From Planctomycetaceae bacterium (GTDB lineage: Bacteria; Planctomycetota; Planctomycetia; Planctomycetales; Planctomycetaceae): 64,000 nucleotides of DNA. The translations under genes were made by a program, and so were the position numbers. Location of the stretch: the NCBI GenBank assembly GCA_041398785.1, contig JAWKUA010000013.1:1-64000 (forward strand), written 5' to 3'. Within the stretch, counting starts at the first letter, position 1. Every line of letters begins with the position of its first letter. Below the pieces are notes generated by a model. The model saw nothing but the letters and a program-made list of their open reading frames with translations. It was not told where the DNA came from and did not search any database. Below are positions 1-8,248 of the stretch, in pieces.

Positions 1-423
1 TCCTTCACCGCCGATTCCATCCACGCGCTGGTCGTCGGCAGACCGTCGCGGCGGTAGCGTTCGTAGTTCATCCGGGATTCGTTGTGTTCCAGGTAGCCGA
101 CTTCCAGGCGGAGGCGTTCCCGCGGATCATCGTCCGTTGCATTCGGAGGTGGTTCGCCGATGTGCTGCTGATACAACTTCAACTCGTCAATCACGCCAGC
201 CACCTTGCCCTGCCACGCGCGAATCATCCAGTCGCAGTAGGCTGACCATGCCTGATCGGTTTTTCCCAGGCAGGCAACCGAGGCATTGAACAGGTGGCTC
301 ACCGCGTGAACGAAGTCCAGCACCGGAACATAGTTTTTGAAATGCGTCCGCTGAATCTTCCAGTTGCTGGGCAGACCGTCGCCCACGAAGGCTTTGCGGG
401 GAGCTTCGTCGAACCGGCGACGT
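1..423 (-). mobile_element. Transposase gene fragment (DDE-type, ISKra4-like), truncated at both ends
   Basis: The minus strand reads open for about 140 codons with no stop, entering from beyond base 1 and ending abruptly near base 420. The translation contains FDEAPRKAFVGDGLPSNW, then LDFVHAVSHLF, then YRRDGLPTTSAWMESAVK. This series (a D/DG block, an LDF-HA-HL block and a GLP-S-ESA-K block near the end) is typical of a large DDE transposase related to ISKra4-type elements. No start codon or N-terminal half is present: the frame runs directly into unrelated glycosyltransferase sequence. Neither a terminal inverted repeat nor a target duplication is visible. The exact IS family is a judgement from memory of the motifs. 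Confidence 0.6.
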
Positions 424-958
424 GATCGGGTTCATTCATGCCGATGACTGGCTGGCGGACGATGGTGTACTGAACAAAGTTGCAAAGGCGCTCGCTGATG
501 ATTCGATCGACGGCGTCTACGGTGACCTGCGGTATGTTGACGCAAGGGATCCTCACGTTATCCGACGACATTGGCGCGCCGGCGAGTACGACGTTTCGAA
601 ACTGCGTTTCGGATGGATGCCTCCACATCCGACTGTCTATCTGCGCCGCTCGTGCTACGAGCAGTTCGGTGCGTTCAATCTCAGCATGAAGACTGCAGCA
701 GACTATGAATTGCTGGTCAGAATGCTGGTTAAGCACCAAATCAAGATGAAGTACATTCCTCACGTGATGGTCAAAATGCGGTCTGGCGGTGCCAGCAACG
801 CTTCGCTGCGGAACCGTCTGAACGCCAATCGCGACGATCGGCTCGCGTGGTCAATGAACGGCCTGACACCGCCGTTTGCTCTGAGGTTCACGAAGCCTGT
901 CAGAAAACTTGGCCAGTACTTCATTCGAAAGCCGCGTTTCACCGGAGTCGAGTCTTAA
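422..958 (+). pseudogene. C-terminal half of a family 2 glycosyltransferase
   Basis: The reading frame starts in the middle of a GT-A glycosyltransferase. GDVIGFIHADD carries the nucleotide-sugar/metal-binding D-x-D-like motif that normally sits about 80 residues into such proteins. Further on are VYGDLRYVD, GWMPPHPTVYLRRS and AADYELLVRML, the conserved acceptor-side blocks of WcaE-like GT2 enzymes. The ATG at 422 is an internal methionine, not a real start. The N-terminal nucleotide-binding part is missing because the frame is joined to a transposase fragment at about base 420. It would have transferred a sugar during polysaccharide assembly at the inner membrane, but as it stands it should be non-functional. 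Confidence 0.75.
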
Positions 959-1159
959 ACGCGATGCGGCATCTCCCTGAGGACGTTGCCATCGTGCGGT
1001 AGGAGCAGCAGCCTTAAGAGCTCAACTCACGGAATCAGTTGTAGTTGGGCGACCCGATGGTTAACGTGGATACCGTGCCCGGTACGCTATGCTGTCGACA
1101 CCGTGTCTGATTGTTCGCGGCACATTTTCCCCATGCCGTAACTCACATCGCAGGCTTGA

Positions 1160-1579
1160 GTGATTGTTACTGACTCGGGCGGTCTGCAGGAAGAATCGAC
1201 AGCACTTGGTGTGCCCTGCCTGACGATGAGAGAAAACACTGAACGTCCGATCACAGTGGACGAAGGAACAAGCACGCTGTGCGGATCATCAGCAGAGGCA
1301 CTGTACCGTCACCTGCACGAAGTCATTGACGGGAGATACAAGGTTGGAAAATGCCCCGAGCTTTGGGACGGCAAGGCCGCTGAACGGATCGTCACCGGGC
1401 GGTACCCGGAGTCTTGCGATAAGATTCAATCGCCGCCTGTCTCTGGATGTCGGTTCGAAACCGAAATTGCAGACTGGTATCGACGGCGGCAACGCCCCGT
1501 ACGTCGGAATTGTGAAAATACTAATGAAGGGGAAGAAGTGCCACGTGTGAGAATTGACAGAGTGCACGCAGATGGCTAA
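1160..1579 (+). pseudogene. UDP-N-acetylglucosamine 2-epimerase (WecB type), C-terminal remnant
   Basis: The first ~80 codons match the end of a non-hydrolysing UDP-GlcNAc 2-epimerase: VTDSGGLQEES, then GVPCLTMRENTERP, then GKAAERIV. These are the UDP-binding SGG-QEE block, the R-TERP block and the usual last helix. An in-frame TGA lies directly before the GTG at 1160 and nothing upstream resembles the remaining ~290 residues, so only the tail survives. After about base 1400 the frame runs on with no recognisable homology to the ORF end. It sits with other sugar-nucleotide genes, which fits a former role in making ManNAc-type precursors. Confidence 0.7.
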
Positions 1580-1691
1580 AGATGGGTTACTTTGGGGGTT
1601 CCGGAATCCGGTGACTGAAGAGTAACATCTACGTCGCCGCTTCCTCGGTTGTTCGCATTCTTGTTTTCCAATTGTGGAGAATGTGAGGATC

Positions 1692-2338
1692 ATGAGTTTC
1701 TCGTCGCTCCTGTTCTGCCATTGCCTGCTTCGTCGTTGCCTGACAGCGGTCAGGTCAGTGCGGATCTTATTTTGAATCTGTCGGGGAATGTTGGCAGCAA
1801 TGTCGTCAACTGGAACGCGACTGGTTCTATCACCGTTACGCAATTCACAATGGCCACCTCCTGAACGGCAGCGGCAGCACCGGTGGCCGGTAGTTGGAGC
1901 GCAGTTTCGACAATAACCTCGGTGACTTGATTCAGGATGGTGTGGCCAGCGAAACCAACCGGCCTACTCCCGGATTCTCCTATCGAGTCAACGGCACTCA
2001 GTTTGCCGAGTTATTCCAAATTGACTTGCTTCGCACCAGCGCCTCCTGGTGGCGACGATATTGAGCCAGATGTATCCGGGACGGTTGACTATCCGGAGCT
2101 GATGGCTGGCGATGTGGTATCGTGGACCGGCTCGGGGTCGTTCATGTTGGACAACTCGACCTACGATACGTTCTTCATCGGCGGGAGCACTGGTATGGCA
2201 ACGCTTGACGGCGGAAATTACGTCGTCAACGTCGCCGAAGCTGTGGCCGTACCGGAACCAGGTTCACTCGCGTTTCTGGGCTGCCTGATTCCGATTTGGT
2301 TTCTCTGTCGACGGCGGAGGATGCAGGCGTCGAACTGA
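1692..2338 (+). pseudogene. PEP-CTERM-anchored secreted protein, frameshifted
   Basis: The end of the frame closing at 2338 is a clear PEP-CTERM sorting signal: VPEPGSLAFLG, a hydrophobic stretch, then an RRRR basic tail. Upstream, three frames carry consecutive pieces of one polar, Asn/Gly/Thr-rich exported domain. NLSGNVGSNVVNWNATGS lies around 1774-1830, then NNLGDLIQDGVASETNRP around 1910-1965 in another frame, then GTVDYPELMAGDVVSWTGSG around 2080-2140. A start at 1692 followed by a hydrophobic stretch that itself changes frame would be the signal peptide. At least three frameshifts are needed to rebuild one ~210-residue protein. PEP-CTERM proteins are sorted by exosortase and often accompany exopolysaccharide genes. 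Confidence 0.7.
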
Positions 2339-3008
2339 ACACATAAGGAATAGTTCGTGTTGCTCCGGGCTGACGGTGTTGCAGGCGTTTGCGTCTCATC
2401 GAGTTGGACAGAGTAGTGTCACCTCTGGTCATGGCCCGCTGAAATGGCCTGCGTTTGATTGAATGTGGGCTTGATTTTCATCGCCACTGACTCGCTCGTC
2501 AGTGGCTTTTTCGTCTGACTCGTCGGACGGCAGCGCGGGTGTGCAGCGGTCCGCGGCAGCAGCATTTCAACAGGGCCGACTGCTGCCGGTCTTCCGGAAG
2601 GTCGAGGCGGTGCCGACGGTCGAACTCTGGAGTCACGTCGTAGTCTGTCACGAATGGTGCTGACGTTTCGGAACGAACTTCGACAGGACGGGACGTCAGC
2701 GATGTGGCTGAACGCTGATGCCTGGAGGGCAGGCAAAGTGTCAGCAGGAGTCGGCGACCTTTGGTGGCACGCGTTCCGTGTCTGCAGCCAGCAGGCCCAC
2801 AGGTGCGACGCAACATCGCCCCCTCCAGGTCTGGGTCAGCGATTCGACGGCACTCCGATCGCTCACGCCACCGGCCAGCGATACGCCGGCCCGCCGCGCC
2901 TGAAATGCATATGGACAAACACCTCATTTGCCTGATGATCCCTATATTGCCGTCTCGACAGGTTAGGCTGTGCCTCCAGGCGAATCGCCGTTACCCCGGC
3001 AGACGCTC
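2339..3008. other. Intergenic stretch without a convincing gene
   Basis: Apart from the terminator near 2483-2512, no frame here shows recognisable protein motifs. Several short overlapping ORFs on both strands have low-complexity Arg-rich translations, as expected of GC-rich non-coding DNA. It may hold decayed remains of the flanking polysaccharide genes. Confidence 0.5.
2483..2512 (+). terminator. Rho-independent terminator after the PEP-CTERM gene
   Basis: An 8-bp perfect stem (GCCACTGA / TCAGTGGC) around the loop CTCGCTCG is followed by TTTTTCG. It lies about 145 bases after the stop of the PEP-CTERM frame and is oriented to end plus-strand transcription. Confidence 0.7.
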
Positions 3009-4216
3009 ATGAGGTCGAGTCGTTTTACTCTGCCGCAGCAGGTCACGCAGGTGGTGGCAGGCGTTGCGGGTCACGCAGCCGGTGAGCTTGTGTTGCTGCA
3101 TCGCCCCTGGCTACCGGAGAACGCTCGGAAGTACACGCAGGAGTTGAGACCGGCTGGGTCTCTTCGGCGGGCGCGCTGTCACTCGTTTTGAAGAGATGCT
3201 TGCGCTAGATCACAGGCTGTCGCCGTGCAGTGGCAACAGTCAATGGGACGGCGGCTCTTGAGGTCTGTCTGCACCTTGCCGGAGTTCAGCCGCAAGACGA
3301 GGTCATCTGTCCGTCACTGACCTTTGTCGCCACGGCGAACGCTATTTCGCACTGCGTCGCGGTGCCGCATTTCGTTGACGTGTGTCCGCGGCGGCTGGGG
3401 CTGGATCTGAGAAACTGCGGGGTCGGTTGCAGCAGGTCGTCGCACCCGGAGCCAACGGACCGGTGAATCGCGAGACCGGTCGGCGCGTGGGCGGTCTGTC
3501 CCATGCACTGTCTGGGGCATCCTGTCGACATGGACGGTCTCCTCGATGTCTGTCAGCGGTTTGGCATTCCGCTTGTGGAAGACGCTGCTGAGTCGCTTGG
3601 TTCGTACTACCGGGAACGCCACACCGGTCGGTTTGGACTCGTGTCCGCGATAAGCTTCAACGGCAACAAGATCGTAACAACCGGTGGCGGCGGAACGATC
3701 ACGACCGACGATGAACAACTGGCGGATCGTGCGAAGCACCTGACAACAACCGGCAAGGTTCCTCACGCGTGGGAGTTTTATCACGATTCCGTTACTGCAG
3801 AACTTTCGCATACCGAATCTCAACGCCACTGGCTGGGAGTCGCGCAGCTTGAGGTGCTCGATGACATCGTTGAAGCGAAGCGGCAGCTAGCCGATCGATA
3901 CCGGGAAACGTTCTTATCCTGATGGCGTTCACTCCTTAGCGAACCGTCGGACAGCCGCAGCAGCTACTGGCTGAACGCCATCGTCCTCGACGCCGACGAC
4001 CGTGACACGCGCGTTACGACTCTGCGTGAGTTGAACAACGCTGGCTACCAGTCCAGGCCGCTCTGGCAGCCGATGCACACTCTTCCGATGTACGCAAACT
4101 GTCCGCGGAGCGACCTGTCCACAACGGAATCGCTCTATCGCCGAGTCATCAACATTCCGAGTTCAGCGGATCTGATCCTGAACTCAAACGACGGAAGTGA
4201 CCGAAATCGGAAATGA
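3009..4216 (+). pseudogene. DegT/DnrJ/EryC1 (LegC/PglE-type) sugar aminotransferase, multiply frameshifted
   Basis: Pieces of one PLP-dependent nucleotide-sugar aminotransferase lie in order but in changing frames. They are LPQQVTQVVAGVAG at the start (ATG 3009), ETGWVSSAGA near 3145, ATVNGTAALEVCLHLAG at 3233, VEDAAESLGSYYRE near 3580, the PLP-lysine segment FNGNKIVTTGGGGT near 3658, KVPHAWEFYHDS near 3757, GVAQLEVLDDIVEAKR near 3836, and a C-terminal part ending in RVINIPSS near 4140. At least six frame changes are needed. The enzyme would transaminate a 4-keto-6-deoxy UDP-sugar. Its stop overlaps the next gene's start by four bases (ATGA), so they were one operon. The breaks could be decay or sequencing errors; their density favours decay. 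Confidence 0.8.
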
Positions 4217-4905
4217 CAGACGCGTCGGATCTCCCAGTCGTCGTTGTTGGTTTCGGCGGTCACGGACGAGTCGTCGCCGACGCATTGCGGACCAGTGGTC
4301 GGACAATCGCAGCCGCCACGGACCTGCACCCTGACCCGACTCTGTCCGGGAAGTTGGGCGTCGACATCATCACCGACGACGAAATGTGCGAGCGGTTTGA
4401 CGCCTCCTCGGTAGAACTCGCATTGGGAATTGGATCCATCTGGCCGGGAACTGAAGATTCAACACGGTGCCGCGTCGCTCGGACGCTGACCGGATTGGGG
4501 TATCGTTTCACCGGCTTTCGTCATCCTGCGGCGTGGGTTTCGGCAATGGCCGCCATCGACACGACGGCTCAGATTCATGCGGGGGCGGTTGTGCAAACTG
4601 GTGCAACGATCGGCGAGCACGTGATTGTGAACACACGTGCTTCCGTTGATCACGACTGCCGTGTGGAGGCGTTTGCCCATATCGGACCGGCCGTCACGCT
4701 GTCGGGAGATGTTTGTGTCGGTCGCGGAAGCCATCTTGGCACCGGAAGCTGTGTGATTCAGGGAGTCACGCTGGGACCCGCATGTTTTGTAGCGGCTGGT
4801 GCGACTGTTGTTTCCGATGTGCCGGCGGGGCAGTATGTTCGCGGAACTCCGGCCAGGGCGTTTCAACCTTCCGGACCGCACGCGGCGCGATTTGGCGGCG
4901 CATAA
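4213..4905 (+). CDS. NeuD/PglD-family sugar O/N-acetyltransferase
   Basis: This 230-residue protein has the two-part NeuD/PglD architecture. An N-terminal Rossmann-like domain starts VVVVGFGGHGRVVADAL (residues ~9-25) and binds the UDP-sugar. A left-handed beta-helix follows from ~110 to 215, with hexapeptide repeats such as IHAGAVVQTGATIGEHV and the active-site block SVDHDCRVEAFAHIGPAV (His ~139 is the likely base). The end, GTPARAF, is the usual cap. It would transfer acetyl from acetyl-CoA to an amino sugar or nonulosonate. The start overlaps the aminotransferase stop as ATGA and a 4,6-dehydratase follows 24 bases later, a dehydratase/aminotransferase/acetyltransferase set as in bacillosamine-type pathways. 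Confidence 0.85.
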   Translation: MTDASDLPVVVVGFGGHGRVVADALRTSGRTIAAATDLHPDPTLSGKLGVDIITDDEMCERFDASSVELALGIGSIWPGTEDSTRCRVARTLTGLGYRFTGFRHPAAWVSAMAAIDTTAQIHAGAVVQTGATIGEHVIVNTRASVDHDCRVEAFAHIGPAVTLSGDVCVGRGSHLGTGSCVIQGVTLGPACFVAAGATVVSDVPAGQYVRGTPARAFQPSGPHAARFGGA

Positions 4906-4929
4906 CACCTGAGGAACCTGAGAAGGCTC

Positions 4930-6138
4930 ATGCACTCTGATCAACTGCTGCATTTGATTGACCGCAGCGCGCCTCTGTTTAAGGAAGAACTCAGAATTCA
5001 CGGCGCGGCGATCCGAACGCAGATTGCTGAATCCCGCTTTCTTGTCGTGGGTGGAGCCGGGTCGATCGGCAGCGCGGTGGTGCGCGAGCTGTTCGCCCGG
5101 GGGCCGCGGGCGCTGCACGTCATTGACACGTCGGAGAACAATCTGGCGGAGCTGGTCCGTGATCTGCGGTCGTCGCTGGGTTACATCGAGGGTGATTTCC
5201 ACGCCTATTGTTTTGATGTTCTGGGACCGGAATTTGACGCGTTTGCCCGGCATGTGCAGACGGAAGGACACGGCTACGACTATGTGCTGAACTTCTCGGC
5301 ATTGAAGCACGTCCGCAGTGAAAAAGATCCGTTCACGCTGATGCGGCTGATTGATGTCAACATCTTTCTGACCAGGAAGCTGCTCGATTTCAGCCGGTCC
5401 ATTGGGGCTCGGAAGTTTTTCTGTGTTTCGACCGACAAGGCGGCGAACCCTGTCAATATGATGGGCGGTTCCAAGCGGATTATGGAAATGTTTCTGCTGG
5501 GCGAAGACAGTACCACCGCGGTCTCGACCGCTCGCTTTGCCAATGTGGCCTTTTCGGACGGATCGCTTCCATTTGCGTGGACTCAGCGGATTCTGAAACG
5601 CCAGCCGATCGCCGCTCCCAATGACATTCGCCGTTACTTTGTCACAGCCCAGGAGGGAGCTCATCTGTGCCTGTTTTCCATATTGCAGGGGCAGGATCGC
5701 GAAATCTATTTTCCAAAACTCAGTGCCAATCTGCACTTGATTACATTTGCGGCAATGGCGGAGCGTTATCTGCAGTCGATTGGTTATGAACCCGTGTTGT
5801 GCGACACCGAAGACGAAGCACGTTCGCGTGTGGAAGAACTGGCCGCGGCGAAGAAGTGGCCATGTCACTTCTTCACAACCGACACAACGGGTGAGAAGGA
5901 TTTTGAAGAATTCTATACCGAGTCAGAACAAGTTGACTGGGATCGGTACTCCGAGATCGGCGTCGTCCGAAACGAAGCGGCGGCTACTACGGAGGAGCTG
6001 AGTAAGTTTGTTCAGGAGATCGCTCGGCTGAGACAGCGTCAGTGGTGGAGCAAAGAGGAGTTGCTCGCGGCGTTCTCCGGGCTGCTGCCTCACTTTACTC
6101 ATAAGGATACCGGTCGTACTCTGGATGACCGAATGTAG
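4930..6138 (+). CDS. UDP-sugar 4,6-dehydratase (CapD/PglF/FlaA1-like, SDR family)
   Basis: A 402-residue soluble SDR enzyme. The NAD-binding loop is VVGGAGSIGSAVVREL (residues ~38-53) and the conserved NFSALKHV block lies at ~118. The active-site block STDKAANPVNMMGGSKR at ~163 shows the T-D-K triad of this family, with Met where FlaA1-type enzymes have Tyr, as in PglF. It lacks the N-terminal membrane domain of the long PglF/WbpM versions. The C-terminal ~100 residues (FEEFYTESE, WSKEELL) belong to the stand-alone dehydratase subgroup. The expected product is a UDP-4-keto-6-deoxy sugar for the neighbouring aminotransferase. Substrate stereochemistry cannot be read from sequence. Confidence 0.85.
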   Translation: MHSDQLLHLIDRSAPLFKEELRIHGAAIRTQIAESRFLVVGGAGSIGSAVVRELFARGPRALHVIDTSENNLAELVRDLRSSLGYIEGDFHAYCFDVLGPEFDAFARHVQTEGHGYDYVLNFSALKHVRSEKDPFTLMRLIDVNIFLTRKLLDFSRSIGARKFFCVSTDKAANPVNMMGGSKRIMEMFLLGEDSTTAVSTARFANVAFSDGSLPFAWTQRILKRQPIAAPNDIRRYFVTAQEGAHLCLFSILQGQDREIYFPKLSANLHLITFAAMAERYLQSIGYEPVLCDTEDEARSRVEELAAAKKWPCHFFTTDTTGEKDFEEFYTESEQVDWDRYSEIGVVRNEAAATTEELSKFVQEIARLRQRQWWSKEELLAAFSGLLPHFTHKDTGRTLDDRM

Positions 6139-6549
6139 CTGACCGCGGCGGACGATTGCTGCGAAATCGGCAATAAATGCCGGCGAACGGACGTTTGCCC
6201 CACACGAGAAGTTCTACGCTGTCCTGACCTTCCGAAACGCAACGAAAGAAGATGTGAACAGCTCCGACATGCTGGTCTGTCGGCCAACGCAACGATTTAG
6301 TAGGCTCTGCAAGCTGAGGGTGAGACAGTAACCTGCCGGGAAATAACCAGTGAAGCTGTCGCCGATTTCTCGCATGGCGGACGGACCGCGCAACCCGTTT
6401 CTCGTGTAGGAGTTGCGACGACGCCCTCACCCGAATTTTCTGCTGGACGCTGAAAAGTCTCCCTTACCCGCGGCGCGGGCGAGGGATAACGTTTGTGATC
6501 CACAACAAAAGCGAGTGCCATTCGGCAACCGCCGTCGAAAGGAATCGAC
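6139..6549. other. Intergenic stretch without a convincing gene
   Basis: No frame has recognisable motifs. The stretch around 6460-6490 is a short CG-rich imperfect palindrome (CCGCGGCGCGG) beside a CTCACCC-type motif. A ribosome-binding sequence AAAGGAA sits just before the gmd start at 6550. Confidence 0.4.
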
Positions 6550-7580
6550 ATGTCAGTTTCAGTAGGTCGCAGAGCCCTTGTAACTGGGATCACGGGGCAG
6601 GATGGGTCGTATTTGTGCGAGTTGTTGCTTGAGCGTGGATACGACGTTCACGGAATTGTCCGGCGGCTGAGCGGGTCCGGGGATGCTCGGATCGATCGAC
6701 TGCATGATCTGGGGCGGGTCAGGATTCATTACGGAGATCTGACTGACGCCAACTGTCTGGACGAAATTGTCCGGCGGGTCGGCCGGATGAGATCTACAAT
6801 CTGGCGGCTCAGAGTCATGTTCGCGTGTCGTTCGACAATCCGGTGTACACCGTCGATGTCGATGCTCTGGGAACGGCGCGGCTGCTGGAATCGGCGGTGA
6901 AGCTGAATCGGGAGAAGCCGGTTCGGTTTTACCAGGCTTCGACCAGCGAAATGTTCGGCAAGGTGCATGAGGTGCCTCAGCGCGAGACGACGCCGTTTCA
7001 TCCTCGCAGTCCGTATGGCTGTGCGAAGGTCTTCAGTCACTACCTCGTGCAGAACTATCGCGAAAGTTACGGCCTGTTCGCGTGCAGCGGGATTCTGTTC
7101 AACCATGAATCTCCGCGGCGTGGCGAAACGTTTGTGACGCGCAAGATTACTCGGGCGGTCACGCGTATTCGCGAAGGGTTGCAGGACAAGTTGCTGCTGG
7201 GAAATCTGGATGCGAAGCGCGACTGGGGGCACGCTCGCGACTATGTCGAAGCGATGTGGCTGATGCTGCAGCAGGACGAGCCTCGCGACTACGTCATTGG
7301 AACCGGCGAGACTCATTCGGTGCGCGAGTTCCTGGACGTTGCGTTTGGACGAGTTGGTCTGGATGCCGACGAATTCGTGGAAATCGATCCTCGGTTTCTG
7401 CGACCGAGCGAAGTGGATTTGCTGCTGGGTGATGCGACGAAGGCTCGCGAAGAGCTGGGCTGGACGCCGAAAACGACGTTTCGCGAACTTGTGGAAGAGA
7501 TGGTCGACAGCGACTGGGAGCTGGCTCGGGAAGAACGACGCGCGTTGGGTCCATCTGAGGTGACTCGGCGAGCGGCGTAG
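6550..7580 (+). CDS. gmd: GDP-mannose 4,6-dehydratase, one frameshift near 6780
   Basis: The first frame begins with the NADP loop RALVTGITGQDGSYLCELLLERG and continues to about base 6780. The same protein then resumes one frame over with RPDEIYNLAAQSHVRVSF, ASTSEMFGKV (catalytic Thr/Ser-Glu), SPYGCAKVFSH (catalytic Tyr-x-x-x-Lys), GILFNHESPRRGETFVTRK and GNLDAKRDWGHARDYV. Together these make a complete ~343-residue GDP-mannose dehydratase, which converts GDP-mannose to GDP-4-keto-6-deoxymannose, the precursor of fucose, rhamnose or perosamine. The break lies in GTCGGCC, where one extra C would restore the frame, so a sequencing error is plausible. AAAGGAA precedes the ATG at 6550. No fucose synthetase or perosamine synthase follows. 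Confidence 0.85.
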
Positions 7581-8248
7581 CGTTCGCTGCATTCCGCGAC
7601 CAGAATCGAGCTGCGCAGGGTCGAGTGGCGCACGATTGACTCGTCTCCGAAATTCGTCGCTCAGTCTCGCCGAAACTGAAACGCCGCCATCTTCGGTGCT
7701 GGACGCGGAATTGCGTGATTCCTTCAAGAGATGCGGGCAGCCGTTGCGTGTCGCTCCGACATCACTGGTTCGCCGCATGGCACTGAGATCAGAACGCTGC
7801 CCACGATTACACTATCGGCGATCGGGAATCCCGCGATCGGACATATCGGATGCAGGCTTCGCGGGAATGACGAGGTGAGTGGCCTTGTTTGTTGGAGCTC
7901 AGGTCACAGATTTCGAAGATTTCACAGTTGATGTGAAGCCGTGCTGAGGTCGCTCCGCTCGGCGCAGATGTGACCGGGCTGAGACTCCGCTGTGAAACCG
8001 CTACGAATGCGGCCAGCGATGAATAGAGACCCTTGAGGTTTCGATCGCTTTGGTAACGCTCCCCGGGAGCCACCTGACGCTCTTTGTTGTCAGGGTTTGA
8101 TTGCCCCGGTTGCGAGCCTTCTTTCCCGCCGAAATCCCGAGCAGGGATAAGCTTCACGGCGGGAATAACGATGCCCCTTTTCCCCCACCGCACCAGCGGT
8201 TCGCGCATTGTCGGTGTGACGTGGAGCGAAAAGAACTGCTGCCGAGTG
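7581..8248. other. Intergenic stretch between convergent polysaccharide genes
   Basis: No coding frame could be supported. It contains short inverted CG-rich motifs, for example GGGAATCCCGCG near 7827 and GCGGGAATGACG near 7860, and a similar pair near 8120-8165. These look like dispersed palindromic debris rather than a gene. Confidence 0.4.

Noticed and set aside
2499..2927. Overlapping ORFs on both strands in the 2.4-3.0 kb gap
   Set aside because: Arg/Ser/Pro-rich translations without motifs and no ribosome-binding site.
4459..5868. A 469-codon minus-strand frame across the acetyltransferase and dehydratase genes
   Set aside because: It spans two clearly recognised genes on the other strand and has His/Arg/Gln-rich shadow composition.
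6729..7778. A 349-codon minus-strand frame opposite gmd
   Set aside because: The gmd motifs on the plus strand are decisive, and this frame runs beyond the gene with Arg-rich filler.
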